Notes: a model not told the origin generated them from the sequence alone. DNA of 64,000 bases from Ptiloglossa arizonensis (GCF_051014685.1 NC_135052.1:8151105-8215104), one strand, 5' to 3'; counted from the stretch's first letter, positions 39,406 to 52,420 are shown. Numbers and translations: made by a program.

Positions 39406-41329
39406 CCACTTTTTGTAAATATTTTCATCGCCTTTTTGTAATAATATTTCGACAAGAATAAAACTCGCAATAGTTCTATTTCGACTATTTAATTTCGATG
39501 CTCGTTTCCTGTTTTACGATCGGTGATAATGTTCGGGAAAGCGGACGAATAGAAAGAGAAACTCCCGATTTACGAAACGTTTGGAATACGTGTAGTGTGC
39601 TACCATTTAACAAGAAGAACAAAGAATAAAATAATAAGAAATAGTTTTGTTACGGACGATGTATTAAATCTTGTTATCTCTACAGGTGAAAACTCTTTTT
39701 ATACGTTTCGTGGCTTGACAACTTCGCATTCAGAATCGTTCTCGACCGGTAACTTTATCCAAATTAAATCGTTTTTCCGCTACACAGTTTTCACGTGTTT
39801 TCTGTCGTTCGCGCGTACCGATACAAAGACGAAGAGTATATTTCTCCGAGGCTGATCTCGTCCACTTATAGCGAATTGAGTATCAAGCGGCAAATAGTGT
39901 ACTAACTCGGGGGCTCACCCTCTACATACCCTCGATGTTTTATCATTTTTTGAACCCTCGAGATGGGGATCTTCCCTTGTTAGTTTTAAGCTACGCTGGA
40001 GGATTCGTCCAGTTGAACCTGGGAAAATATGTATGCGCTCGCGCGGAACGAATGAGGGTATGCATTTGGGATAAAGTCTGTGGCGAGTCAGCCGGCAAAG
40101 CGAAAACGCGTCAAAATTGACCCGCGAGGCGCAGCCGCACGACTCGTGGAAAACAGGAGCAACTTGACGTAATACTTTATAATTACACTTACTTCGTTAT
40201 CTCCTTCCGGCTGTTCGCCGACATACAATGGCGTGAAAAAGTTTTCCGTCTGTTACGTGTTTTTTTCCTTCCGCTTTGCCCGGGAAAATGTCTCCATAAG
40301 TTATAAGAACGTACCTCGTTACGCTTTACAGCTACGTTATGCAAAATTCATCTTAACCAAACCGCCTCAGAGGAAAATTGTAAGTTAAACAACACTCTAA
40401 ATATCGAATGTCTTACCGAACGACGAAGTAGGTTGCATGTGTAATCAACCAACTACTTCGAGCATCGTAAGTCCTTCCGTCGAGCGAGGCGGAGTAGAAT
40501 TTCGTATGAAATAAACTTACGAAATAATGTTTATTCGAATTATGATGCGTGTGTACACTGGAACAGGCAGGTAGAATTTTACGAGACAATATTCGTATCG
40601 ACGAATTGATTTTACGCACGATATATACATAAACGCGCCAATGAAAGTAAACGGTAATAGATACGCTCAAAAGTCTCTGCGTATACGTATGAAATAATTT
40701 CGAACAAATTTTTACACCTTTCTACGATAGACAAATATTCGCGGTGGAAAAAAAAATATTCGTATCGCATTCCTCGGTTACGGTACAATTTCGAAAGCCA
40801 ACGATTCAAATTGAGTAACGAAAATTTGGTATTTTTGTTTTACTATAAATTGTCGTTAAAATCGATCGGAGAGTAGTAACTTTTTTCCACCGTATCGGCC
40901 GACAGATACAAAACGAGGATCTGTACAAATATTTTCGATATCGCGATCCGAGGGAACGTTGGCGCGGGTCCAATTTGCGCTACGTTGCCCTATTGGCGCT
41001 TCGATTTAAAACATCGTTTCATTATTCCAAGTATCGGGGTAAACGCGATCGAATGGAAACGATAACCTCGCCGTCGACACGTTCCTTCCACGGCCGGACA
41101 TTATTTTCTATTTCCCCGATCGTTCTCCAACCCTTTCGTTCTCACCGCTATTTCGAAATCACGAAGACATTTCCGCCGTTCGTTCGAAAAATCTCGAGCC
41201 GGAGTTGCATTTCGTGGGGCATTGTGCGGCGCCGACAAGATTAGAATAGAAATTCGGCCACAAACGGAAATGGCCGAAGGGCACGATCATGCACAATTTC
41301 AACGGTGCCGTGCCCACCGCCACGGATGC

Positions 41330-41800
41330 TGAACATTTCCACGTAGTTGCGCGGTCGAGCCCTCCCCTCCCCTCCACTCCGCCCCGCGGTGCACTCCACC
41401 CACTTTCCCCCCACTCTCGCTCCCCCGCCCCGAAATCCCAACTTTTGTCAGCGCGCAGATATCTCTTGTGTATAAGTTCGGTGGCGTGGCCCAATGAAAA
41501 GTGAAAATTTTCACGCCGCACCCGACACCCGCCCCATAAATTTCCACCAACTTTCGTCATGGACAAAGCGACGAGCTTTTCTACCCGTCCCCGCCCCCTA
41601 CCGACCCTGCCCCACTATCCCCTCTCCCGTTCCGAAAACTTTGCAGCTGGACGCGAAAAAGTGAGAGACCCGGCGTCCGGTATTTACGCGTCGCAAAAAA
41701 ATGCCGGCCAGAGGGACAAACGGACGGAGAGGGGGCTCGGTGGGTTGGGCGTAGGGACGGTGGTGGGGATGTGTAGAAGAGAGAGAGAGAGAGGCCCGGC
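41330..41800. other. GC-rich island with G-quadruplex tracts on both strands
   Basis: C-runs at 41360-41434 and 41589-41613 and G-runs at 41731-41756 occur in an otherwise AT-rich region. The 41731-41756 tract (runs of 5, 3, 3, 3 G with loops 6, 2, 4) is a canonical quadruplex motif on the + strand. The 41589-41613 tract (C4, C5, C3, C4; loops 1, 6, 2) is one on the minus strand. Long open frames on both strands here (133 and 135 codons) overlap and reflect the lack of stop-rich AT sequence. It may be a promoter-type region; no TATA or coding exon could be fixed. Confidence 0.55.
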
Positions 41801-42031
41801 GAAGGAAATTCCTTTTTTTTTTTTCTTTATCATCGTCGTCGCAGCGCAGAGTTTCTTTCGCGGGACGATATTTCATAATTATCACCGTCGGCCCCCTTTA
41901 CTTTTTGTTTCTGTAATTACTGCGGCTGCACGAAGTGGCTTCTCACGGTGGCTGCAATAACGTCGGGTACGTGGCTTCGAAGCGCCGGCTTGCATCTTTG
42001 ATGAGATTGGAAAACCGGTCCCCGCTTACGT

Positions 42032-42047
42032 ATGCGCGCGCGCGCCA
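42032..42047. repeat. (GC)n run
   Basis: TGCGCGCGCGCGCGCC, an alternating purine-pyrimidine run with Z-DNA potential. A similar run lies at 45732-45753. Confidence 0.95.
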
Positions 42048-44011
42048 GTTCGTGCTTTTTCGAATTGTTGCTTCGATTCTATTTTTTTCGTCTCCTTTTT
42101 TTATTTTTTATTTATTTTTCCGTTTCACGTTGCACGATTCCACGAACACGGTTTTCGTCAAATATCTGCAACCAATGGAAATCGAATCGGTGGAAATGTT
42201 AAGGTGTACAGTTTTTCGATGAAACGCGCGCGCGTTGTCGTTCGTACGCACCTGTATCTGTGTACAGGGTGGATCGTTTAATTGTCTCCTTTAATCGAGA
42301 CGGTACTAAAAGATATTTCATACGTAATGCACACGGTTCGAAAGGGTGAATGGGCGAAACGATCTATCGGGGGTTATTATGGTGCTCTTTCGATGGTTTT
42401 CGATGTAATAACCGCACTCTGGGGTCGTTTAAGACGATGTGTCGCCACTGAGGGACACCATTCCGGACATTTATCATGTACCATCGGTGACCTTTGATTT
42501 GATATTCCAGAGTTATAGGCCCTTTAAAGGTTAAATTATTAGAATGGCCGGATGCATATTAATGTCAGGCGAGAGAAAGAAATGTGTTCTTAGGTGTGGT
42601 GAATATCGATATCTCTTCTATAAAGAATGTGGTATCGGTATCGTCTGTTTCTTAAACTCTACTTTCGTACACGCAATTTTAAACGGAATACTTTTGTTTG
42701 CGTTTAAAATGTAAAATTTACGTTAAATGTTCGAATCTACCGTGATTATTTATTTACGTTCTAAATTGTTTTTAACCTGGTAAGTAATTTCTGTCGCAGT
42801 CGTGACAATTCGTACGATCTTTCGAATTCGTTCGGTAATATTTTGCCGGAGTCTGTACTCGTTCCTCGATGCGGAATATTTTAAAGTAAGCGAAATTTAA
42901 CTCCTTTATTCTTAATATTTCCATCATATGGCCGCCAACAGGTAGTTAAAATTCATTTCATACGGCTACTAAAGAACTGTGCAGAAATGTTTGCACCAGC
43001 TTCCAGAAATTTCCAAAGTAAGATGCAAATGTTAAGTATCGTTAAGTATTCATTCGTTGTACATACCATGCCCTTCATTGCAGGTAAAATAAATTATTCA
43101 GTGAAGTTTGAATAACCGTTGAATTTGGTTAAAAATTTGAATTTATTACACCGCACGACAGAGGAAAAAGGAACCGTCCCGAAAATTTAATTAAACCGAC
43201 GACCAAGAGAACCGTCACTTTTTTAACGAATAACGATCAACGCAAAATACAAAACATCGTCGATTCGTTTCGACGTGTAAAATTTAATTATCCGATAGAA
43301 TTTTCTTTTCACCCTTCTTCGCGATCGAACGGTGCTCGTTCGCTTATCCAACGAAGTTGCTCGAAATTTTGCAACTTGCAAATCCTAACGTTAGTTGCGT
43401 AACACCGCGGAACAATCTTTCGTAACTTTGTCGCAGTTTCGGAAGATCAACGACACTGTTCCTCGACCCGCGTCGAAACTCGTCGTTTTACACAGATATT
43501 TAAACTTCGAATCGATGAAAATATGGATTACATTAGTCTCTGTGAAATTCATTGCGGAGAACTCAAGGCAACATTGATCAATAGATGAATAATTACACAA
43601 CCGTCTCGTTGAAACAATATCGCAATAACGTTCTCCGTGGCAGTTAAACAGTAATTTCCATTTCGCACCATTTATTATGCAATGCTTCCTATCAGCGCGT
43701 CGCATGCATTCATTTGTGCAATAATTGCTGGAACATCGGCGGCGTATTCGGAGTGGGGGTGTAACTCATCTACAATTTCACCACCTAAAATTTGGAACAA
43801 TTACGGGACTTCCTCTCGTATTACCAAATTTCGGGTCCTTGACATTGTATCTGTAGCCCGGTGTATAATGCAGGAATATATGTGGTGGAATTGACAACGT
43901 GTTCTCGTCTTTCGAACGAGAGAACAACGATCCGATTCGCGGAAAATCGTTCTTGGAAATCGACGGGTGTCTCTTTTCTCTTCTTTTCTTTTCTTTTCTC
44001 TCTTTTTATAG

Positions 44012-44086
44012 AAAAATCACCCTTTCCTCGAACGTTGCAAAATGTTATTTCTGACGCGGAGTTTTTAATCTATTGTACGGTCCGAG
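44012..44086 (+). CDS. Candidate small exon upstream of the V-domain exon
   Basis: A strong polypyrimidine tract (43972-44008, nearly all C/T) ends in TATAG at 44011, and a consensus GAG|GTAAGT donor lies 75 bp later. One frame is open across the segment with phase 1 at both ends. Splicing to 45260 would therefore keep the Ig frame, giving ...FLIYCTVR-E-CWQLEIKS. The encoded stretch (KSPFPRTLQNVISDAEF and so on) matches nothing I know, and the hydrophobic run just before it is encoded by the pyrimidine tract, so it is not a signal peptide. It could equally be a 5' untranslated exon or a chance pairing of splice-like sites. RNA-seq junctions would decide. Confidence 0.25.
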
Positions 44087-44448
44087 GTAAGTTAACGCCC
44101 TGGTTGACGTGCTTGCCGACCGTTGAATTTTTAAACGTCGAGGATTTACGAAGTTCAACGCCGGCCGGAATAATTTGTGACTTAAACTTCTTTATAATTG
44201 GTAGACATGCTATTGCAGAAATTTCAAGCTCGGATAGATTTTCGACAAATTTCCATTCACGTTTTAATACGCTTTTTCTTATTCATCATTAACCGTTACG
44301 TGCATCGTCTGGTCTCGGAGGTGGGCGAACCTATAGCACGCAAGACGATTTGATTGGCACGCTGCCGGATTCTAGATAAAATTTATTCACCTGCTCAGGA
44401 ATTTAAAACGCGAGCAAATTTTTAAATATATTTTCTAATAAATGCGCC

Positions 44449-44450
<2 letters not shown>

Positions 44451-44481
<31 letters not shown>
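44451..44481. repeat. (TC)15 microsatellite
   Basis: A pure TC dinucleotide run of 15 units. Confidence 0.99.
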
Positions 44482-44487
<6 letters not shown>

Positions 44488-44982
44488 GAGAGTACGTTCG
44501 GTCGAGTACTATTTAGTAGTGCACGCATGCTGAATTTAACTACACTGTGCACCGCCAGTTAATCCGTTGCACCGCGTAATTGTTTTCATACTGCGTTTCA
44601 GCTACTCGGAGCTAAATCACGAGAATTTTACGAAAACAAGATATTGGTTACTTCGCTGACATTTTTCTTAATTTTTGGCACACCGTCACAAAAATGTAAT
44701 CTCGGTTCATCATTCGTCGATCCTTGTAACCCTTATATAGGTTCCAAAAGTAGTTATCGCTTTAAAATGACGTCAGTTCTGAATTTTCAATTTCAACATA
44801 TTTTATTTGTACTTTTATTTAACGCGCTAGTGTCTCCACAAAGCGAATTGTCTGATTGTGTTCTTCCTGAACCAATAATTATATTGATATAAAAAAATTC
44901 CTAAATTTCAAAACTCTCAAAAATCTAAACGGACGATACGCGACGTTCGTTCGATCGACCGATGAAATTTTGATCGGTCACC

Positions 44983-45013
44983 ATATATATATTATATATA
45001 TTATATATATTTT
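44983..45013. repeat. AT-dinucleotide run
   Basis: Alternating AT interrupted by two TTAT steps, 250 bp before the V-domain exon. Confidence 0.97.
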
Positions 45014-45259
45014 ATTCCATAATTGAAATTCCAATTTCTTATAAACGAGTAACGCAAAGAAAGTTATTCATCTTTTATTCGCTGTTCGAAACTTTTACGC
45101 GGATAAGAATTTCGCCCGCCCGGGATACTCACCGGCGTGTTTCATCCCGCAGTCGGTGTTCCTTACCCGCGGGAGCTCTCCCGACGTCTGGGAACGCGCG
45201 AAAAGAGTGAAGACGGCCATTTTTTTTTTCTCAACGACGATCGTTGTACACTGTTTCAG

Positions 45260-45622
45260 AATGCTGGCAGCTCGAGATCAAAAGCGTGAACGTACCAAGA
45301 ATGGTGAAGGCCGGCGACGCGGATTACGTGATCCTGGACTGCGACTATGATTTACAGAACACGTCTAGCAAGGGATTAGTCGTGAAATGGTTCTTCAACG
45401 TCAACGAACTGGCTTACCAATGGATATACGGTAGGGACCCTTTGGCCGGTGAGCTCACGACGAAGTACGTCGACCTGAAGTACGAAGCCAGCGACGATCC
45501 GTACACCAAGTACCGAGCCATGAAATTGAATAAGCCCGGTATCGATCTTACCGGCGACTACAGGTGCGTCATATCCACTTTCGCGGACGAGCGGTTTGCC
45601 AATGCCTCTATGCTTGTATATT
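45260..45622 (+). CDS. Ig-superfamily protein, internal exon with complete V-type Ig domain
   Basis: The exon reads through 121 codons and holds one complete V-set Ig domain. It starts after a TTTCAG acceptor and ends at a GTAAGT donor; both borders are phase 1, the usual arrangement for an Ig domain carried by one exon. Strand B has ILDC (Cys codon 45340), strand C has VVKWFF (Trp 45388), and strand F has the tyrosine-corner motif DLTGDYRC (Cys 45565). An edge motif SVNVPRMVKAGD opens the domain. N-glycosylation sequons NTS (45358) and NAS (45601) suggest an extracytoplasmic location. The opening strand (LEIKSVNVP) and the KW..N..E segment recall insect beaten-path-type adhesion proteins, which act at the cell surface or as secreted axon-guidance ligands. 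That family placement is inference, and no orthologue is named. The acidic run YEASDD before strand E is unusual. An extra Cys (CWQ) sits at the exon start. The upstream signal-peptide exon was not identified. Confidence 0.93.
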
Positions 45623-45731
45623 GTAAGTATCCCGCTATTTACGACCAACCTAACCGCCCTTGATTTACGATCCTTTATGCCGATTTATGCCAAACGGAGA
45701 ATACCGTGCAATCATCCTTTCTCGTTCGCCA

Positions 45732-45753
45732 TGCGCGCGCGCGCGCGAGCGCG
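45732..45753. repeat. (GC)n run just inside the Ig-gene intron
   Basis: ATGCGCGCGCGCGCGCGAGC lies about 110 bp after the V-exon donor. Alternating GC of this length can adopt the Z-form. Confidence 0.93.
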
Positions 45754-46177
45754 ATTTTCTTTTCCAATTGGCTCGAAGGCTGATTCCCAGTAACCAATGC
45801 GAGTCGTTTCTCGCGCGATCAGTTGCGCGCCTGTTCGATTTTGCCTCGCGATAGACTTTGCCATCAATCAGTGTCCTTCGATGTTCCGTGAAACGCAACT
45901 GGAATTCTCTTACTTGGCAAAGAGTTATTGGATAGACTTTCTTGTCACTTGTACGTATTTAATTCCGCCCGGCGGTATACCGATTTCAATGGAAATTATT
46001 AATATTTATTTCTACACTTTGGACCAGCGCTGTTCGATCGGGCTTATTAAACGTTTGCAAGAGTTTCTTCAACGAGAGGTTTGCCCAAATTCTTAGAGAA
46101 ATCGCGAGTCGCTGAAGAGGCACAATAATGAAAAGTTAGCGTCTTCGTCGTAAAAAAGCTCACAAATGCTACGTATG

Positions 46178-46214
46178 CGTTAGGGTCGCGTTAAGGTCGC
46201 GTTAGGGTCGCGTT
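46178..46214. repeat. 12 bp tandem repeat, 3 copies
   Basis: CGTTAGGGTCGCG, GTTAAGGTCGCG and GTTAGGGTCGCG follow each other directly, inside the Ig-gene intron. Confidence 0.92.
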
Positions 46215-49200
46215 CAGGATGGAGTGGAAGTATCCCAGAGGTCTCACGAGGCTTGGACAGCGCTGTTTTAGAGTTTCGAAGAGATCCTAAAATACGAAAC
46301 GAAACGTCGAGTTTGTTTAAATAATTTTCATGTACGATAACTCGCGAGACCGGAAAGTGGTCTGGAAAGTCTAATAAATATTTCTTTCTCCGATAATTTA
46401 TCAACGAATACGTTTTTTTTTTCTTCGCAGTATTCGCGGTGCAATTGTCTCCGAATTTCGTATTTCGCTTTTCATTTTATTTGAATCCAACTTGTATTAT
46501 TTCTTTATCTTATCGATGTAGTTATTAATTCGTACATTTACTCTCATTTGAAACTTTTCTTTTCTCTTTACTCTTTTATTGCGTTCCTGTTACACTGGTT
46601 TTAAAGTTACTCAATTTTACTTCTACGCATTAACGTTTCATTTTCCTTCGTTTCTTTCTTTCTTCGCTTAATAAAGTAAAATACATCGAGAGAAGGTAAC
46701 AATCTCTTTCGAGAGCCCTTCTAGAGCAACGAACAACGTCGACAGTGTTGAAATTGGCGAAGTAATACAACGTTTCAGTTTTCTTCGTAGAGCCCTCTTC
46801 AGATACAAGGGTAGACTAGAAAAAACACGATGTAATTGTGTAAATGTCCAAAAATAGAGACAAGTAGAGAAATAGAAAAATTGTTAAGAAAAACTTTCTA
46901 TTTGTTCGAGAAAAAAAAATGATTAACCATAAAATCCATGTTTGATCAATATTAATCGTTCTTATAACGATTAGATCGAATCGGCTGAGAAATATACATT
47001 ACAATCGATACCGCGCCAGAGAAACTGAAATTGAAAATTAATTTTTAACCTACGCACCCAATGGAATCGTTCAAACGCAAACATGCGCAGCTTACTTAAT
47101 TCCAGATATATTTAGTTAGAAATTACCAATTATTGGACTATTCGTGTACGTTACTTCGTATCACTGTGTAAAATAAGAAATCATCGAACAGAAATAGTCG
47201 AAGCGATCGAAAAACGAATCAATGTACGCTAAATTAAGGTTCGTGTTCTTAGCTCGGGCGCGCCATCTTTCTCCAATTCAAACGGCTGATCCTGCAACGT
47301 TAAATATTGAATCTTAAGGACCGCAATATCGAGATAGAAATATTAGATTTAAACGGGGATTATTAACACAATCCACGGATTACGACTACTTTTTTCGGGT
47401 ACATGAATTCGTAATTGTCCATAGTGTCGAGTCAGGGGGTAGTTTCGCCCCTCGTCCCTTTGAAAGATCGATTGTTCCTTAAGGAGCGGTTTGAAAAGTT
47501 TTGTAGAGAAATCTGAGGATTGATCGGCCACGTTCCTTCGACAAGTCGAATATTATCTGCAAGAAACGACGTAATTTCTTTCTTGTCTGTTGTCGTTCAA
47601 AGAGTGGGAAATTTCCAGAATGATTTAAGAGCCAATAGCGTCGAAAGACTGGGAAATTGCCGGCGCAGTTTTAAATTTAGATTGACCCGATACGCCGTAA
47701 AATAGTACTATGTTAACGCTTTCGGACTTAATGGCGGCATACGTGTACACGTGTGTTATATGTATGTACATGTGTACTTACGAAACCATACAACGATCTT
47801 CCCAATATATTTTACACCGTACGGTTTGGAATCCGTCCAAACTGCTACGAAAAAAAATTATCAATTCACGCAAATTGCGCCTATCGTCCAAATTCAAAAG
47901 ATTCCGCGAATTTTTGGTAACGATGGAAAAATAAAATCTGCCCGTTTATAATCGGTGAACAATCGAGATAAGTTATGAAAAATTCGTAAAAGTAGATTAA
48001 ATAATATAAGTAGGAATATGATGTGCATTATAAATATACATATATTCGATTCGTTTTCTTTGGAAAAGCGATACAATTGTATCGAAATGTTATTCCTTTA
48101 TAATATACTATTTTTCTAGAGTAATTTCTGATACAGATATTGACAATAATTGTTAGAACGGATCGCTTAGGTCGGATCACAATTTTCAAACTGCTCGCTC
48201 TCCTAATTCTTCTTTTTTCATTTAACGATAGAGATCTCTCGAAAAATCAAACGCATTTCTAATCTCAAATCTCTCAGATCTGTCGAACCGTGGCTCCGAA
48301 CGTTCTGTCGGTGCAGTGGCAATACACGTAACTTCAATCCGAGATAATTCTGCAAGATAAAAGATTGATTTACGATTCTTTATCCGGATCTGTAATCCAG
48401 AAAGTCGTGCCATTATTTTTCCTATAATTCGATCAGGCACATTTTGCTTCTGATTGAGATCCGACGGTTATCCGTAGTCTGTGGCATTGATATATCTAGG
48501 TTCTGTTAAGTTTTCCGTCCCAAGTCTCGCAAGCTGTAAACTCGTAAAGCACGCGGATCCGAAAGACATGCACAGTCAAAGCTAAAGAATCGTTGTGTAA
48601 CAAAGTAACGTCGCGGGGGCACAAGGGCCACGAACGAAAAATCTAATCTCTCGAGCATGAATAACGACGTCCGCCCGCTTTACGAATTTATCGTTTTTCC
48701 TAGCAAACTGTTTGTTGATATTGAATTTCGTAAAAACCAATATTGTTTTCCTCGCTGCGCCTCCACGCTAGGGAACTTTGAAGCCTTGGTACACCAGCTT
48801 TGTTCAAAGAAACAAAAAGATGCCCGATAGATAATATTTATTTTCGGTCCGTGGTTCTTTTTTTTTCGATAAAGGTAAACAATTTCTACGCAAATCTTTC
48901 GCAACGGTATTGACCGATCATCGATGTTACACATTATACGCGCGAGTATCGTCTTGTGGAGAATTTCCCGCTCCCTGTTAACGAGTGAAAGAAACCCGCA
49001 ATTGGTGAGCAAATATTTTCACGGCATTGACATTAATTTCGATTATGCAACCCGTGGAAAAATATAATCGCGTATATGTCGCGTGCTCTGTGACGCGTGA
49101 TAAGTGCGCAATATTTGTCAAGTCATGTTACATTTTTACACGTCGTACGCAGTTTGACGTGACGTCCCGCGATGTAGAACGATGTTGCGTGAAATAATTC

Positions 49201-51888
49201 TGGAAATTGCAACGCGACACGAAACAAAGGCGCCGGTTCGATCGAATCGCCGTACCGACCGCGTATTTACCTCCGCCACGAATTTTAGTCATGTTAGATG
49301 CTGAATAATTTATAACGTTCGTAATTAACATCGAGACGTACACGCTTTTCTATCCTAATTAGGAAATACACATGATACGCGCGAAGCAATTAGTCGATCT
49401 AATTAAAACGAACTTAGCGTCGATATATTAGAAAGTTTGCAGTCTAATATACCCGTTCTCGCTAGCAAACACCGATGCGAAAAGGAATCGATTAAGTCGT
49501 ACGAGGTATCGAGTTCATTTTTCCATTTGCATCGTACGATCGAAACGTTCCGAGTGAATCGTTATCGATCGAATTTATGTCGATTATATGAACTTTCGAC
49601 GAATAATATTCGCACGTTTGTTTTGCAGCTGAATGCGGGGCTGAATTATTTAGTCGTCGTCGTCGCTGTGTATCCCGCAGGTTAATGAAATATTTCCGAT
49701 GATAAATGAAATGAAATGCAGTTTAAGTAGGATATTCATCAAACGTAAAATCGGAAAGAAAAATGACTAACCAACGTGCTATTTCGCAACTATTAATTAG
49801 CGATCGCAATTACGCAAACACTTTGCATTATGTATTTACTGTTTAAATGTTGTATTAGATTTTCAACATTAATTAAATGAAACCGCACGACGATATCTTT
49901 ACGATCACAAATCCATACCTTTACGATCGCAAATTATTTGGGCTCAGTTATCAAACAAACGCAAATTACAGATTTCATTTAAATGTGCAAATTTACACTG
50001 GAAAGCAATAATACTATTTTAAGAACCGGCGAGATTAGTAAAATTAATTTACGTATCGTAATAATTTTCGCAACAGTCTCGCTACAATTGTCATTATTTC
50101 GTCGAATGTTATCATTTGTATGAATTAATTACACATTTTATGTAAAACTATACAAAATTATCGATTTAAATTTAATATTCGAATCGATACAAATTACTTT
50201 TTCCAAATTCGATCGTTTTACATTCGGCGGGTAAACTGATTATAAGATCCTTTAAATTTCTCTTAGTTATTTCAATATCCACCGAATATTTCACTACAAA
50301 ATTTCATACCAGAATTTATTCGAGAAAGATGTAACGAGTTTATTGGTTTCAACAGTTCCTTACCTTCCTCTATTTTCCAACGTGGCAACCGACAATCTCT
50401 TTCGACAAAATATCTTTAACCACATTCCAGCCACGATCTTACAGAAAATAATATTTCGTCGCGTAAAACGCTAACAATATTTTAATAATATTTAACTGTA
50501 TTTATTTAATAATAGTAAATCAAGAAAATTTGATTTAGTCGCAGGTTTTTTCAGTGTGGGTTATTGGCAAAAGAAAAGTGAGCTATTAAATTAAAGATCT
50601 AGACTAAAGATTTTAAAAATTGCACAAGAATCTACAATACCATTATACGGTATAGAGTGCAGTTGATTATCCAAAATAATATGGGGACGAAATATTTTCG
50701 ATCGAAATAAGGTTCGTATAAGAATTCGCTCATGTGCTATATAAACCACAAGTGTTTAAGTCTTTACGAACACTAAGTCCGTTTCTATTTCTGGAAATAA
50801 AACAATACGAATTTTTTTTGGGGTGTTTGACTCTACAAAGAACGTGTCGCGATCCTGTCGAAACAGAAACAATAACCATAGTCAGGGTGGCATGTTTGTC
50901 AAATGTTCTTACGCGGTTAAGTGAACGACTAATTATCGATGCCCGAAGGAGCAATTTATTGCCAGCCCCCTCGAGCAACAAGCGATTCCCCGAGGAGTTT
51001 CAAATATTTGCCGGTGAAGTTCGAGCAGCATGTATTCAAGACAGATTATTTTGACGGTAAATAGAAAACTTGTCGCGCAAAAATTCCGAGAGTCGTCGAC
51101 GAATGTTAGAGAGTAGGCGGGGGATAATTTAAAATTTTAACTCGAAAAGGTTAAGCGTACGTTTGATGCGCTTATTGACATTTTCCCGGTTAAATTCTTC
51201 GGCCCGACCACAGGCTTGTTTGATTTTACACGATCAACTCTTGAATCACGACCTGGTTTCAACGTTCGTTGCAAGTCGTTGCATAAACCCTCCCCGCGTT
51301 TCTGCCTCTGAAATTCGAATATTATCAGACGAGTGCTCCGAACGAAATTACTTTTCGTCGTCAAGCAACAAGTAAAGCCGTACGCAGGATGTCTAATTTT
51401 CGTCCACGTAAGAACGGACGTATTCATTTATTACGTGTCTACTGTTCTTTATTTAACGACTTTACTCGCCGTATGAACCCCTCGTCTTGCGATTTATTGT
51501 AAAGCAAACGTCCCGATTGTTTCATTTCTCAATCCGCGCGCGTGATCGTTACAAAGAAGAAGAAAATATTTCAATTTATTCGCGAAAGTGTGAAAACTAT
51601 TTTGTTTCTCGATACGGTAGATTTTCAAAGTGACTCTCCAATATGAGAGCTAAACGCTTTAAATTTTACGGTGGGCGTGGCCCCCGTAGAAGTTGACTTT
51701 TACACAGAGAACTCGTTGCGAGAGAAACTCGTCATTTTTTATCAAAGGGTTGAAGAAAAGAGTACAAAATATATTGCACATTATAAAAGTGAGATGAAAG
51801 GTCGAGGTTCGGCGAGTATGTCTGTTCTACAACTTAAGTCAAATTGATCCTAAAATCTAACTTAAAGTAGAGACGATGTAATAGAATA

Positions 51889-52110
51889 CAAGTAGTATTA
51901 CCCCGTCTATGGTCAGACAAGTAGTATGACCCTCCGTCCATGGCCAGACAAGCAATGTATCCCGACCGTGGTCAGACAAGTAGTATAACCCGGCCTGTGG
52001 CCAGACAAGTAGTATGATCTCCGTGTGTGGTCAGGCAGGTAGTACGATCTCCGTCTGTGGTCAGACAAGTAGCATATCCGTTTCATGGTCAGACAAGTAG
52101 TATTATCCCC
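51889..52110. repeat. Minisatellite, 29-30 bp unit, about 8 copies
   Basis: A unit of the form GTGGTCAGACAAGTAGTATG plus about nine variable bases repeats head to tail. The landmark GTAGTAT (or a one-to-two-base variant) occurs at 51892, 51921, about 51951, 51980, 52009, 52039, 52069 and 52097, i.e. spacings of 28-31. It directly abuts the 3' end of the piggyBac-like remnant and may have been part of that element. Confidence 0.92.
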
Positions 52111-52300
52111 TTATAATTTGTAACATCCGATGTTTATCAAAACATATTGAATGAATTCCTTTCTTACATTGCACAAAAATTAAATGTGACCCTTTTATTG
52201 CATTTTTGGTGCTGCAGACTACGCATTGTCGCAAGTTACATTGTGGCAACTTTACTAAACCAAATGTTTTTTCATAACCGTGTACTTTCTTTTCGTTCAT
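52103..52300 (-). pseudogene. piggyBac-like transposase, C-terminal Cys-rich remnant
   Basis: A minus-strand frame of 65 codons reads ...KTFGLVKLPQCNLRQCVVCS, then a spacer, then FVQCKKGIHSICFDKH. The order CVVCS - ~14 residues - C - ... - CF..H is the signature of the C-terminal cysteine-rich zinc-binding domain of piggyBac-derived (PGBD-type) transposases, which normally follows the DDD catalytic core. The core is missing. The frame is closed about 50 bases upstream, and a probable TTAA-flanked element end lies only 190 bp upstream, so most of the gene has been deleted. Two of the usual zinc ligands appear altered (a single Cys in VQCKKG where CxxC is usual). This is a dead transposon fragment. 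Confidence 0.6.
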
Positions 52301-52420
52301 CCACTCACTGAATTGGAAAAATAATATTCGAAATAAAATCTAAACGATTCGTTGCTTTACTCTTAACTCTTTCCTTGTAGATTATATATGCATTTAAAAC
52401 CATGCGGTTGATTATAAAAT

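Larger units (their letters stand above)
38374..44011. other. Upstream flank of the Ig gene, no exon proven
   Basis: It contains the 16 bp inverted repeat (39354), the GC island (41330-41800) and a (GC)n run (42032). A GC-richer segment at 38900-39230 has two overlapping minus-strand frames without recognisable content. TGTACAGGGTGG at 42262 resembles a transposon end but lacks a partner. The signal-peptide exon of the Ig gene might be in this region, but I could not fix it. Confidence 0.45.

Noticed and set aside
41159..41960. Several overlapping frames on both strands as coding exons
   Set aside because: They reflect GC-rich, stop-poor sequence; the translations are low-complexity P/S/R/G.
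43682..43894. Second signal-peptide-like start (MLPISASHAFICAIIAGTSA)
   Set aside because: No phase-1 GT donor joins to 44012 or 45260 without a stop, and the phase-2 option breaks the Ig frame.
44767..44890. Signal-peptide-like + strand start (MTSVLNFQFQHILFVLLFNA) just upstream of the V exon
   Set aside because: The V exon needs a phase-1 donor. The only codon offering one in this frame (tGT) would create a stop on joining, and the frame ends in TAA.
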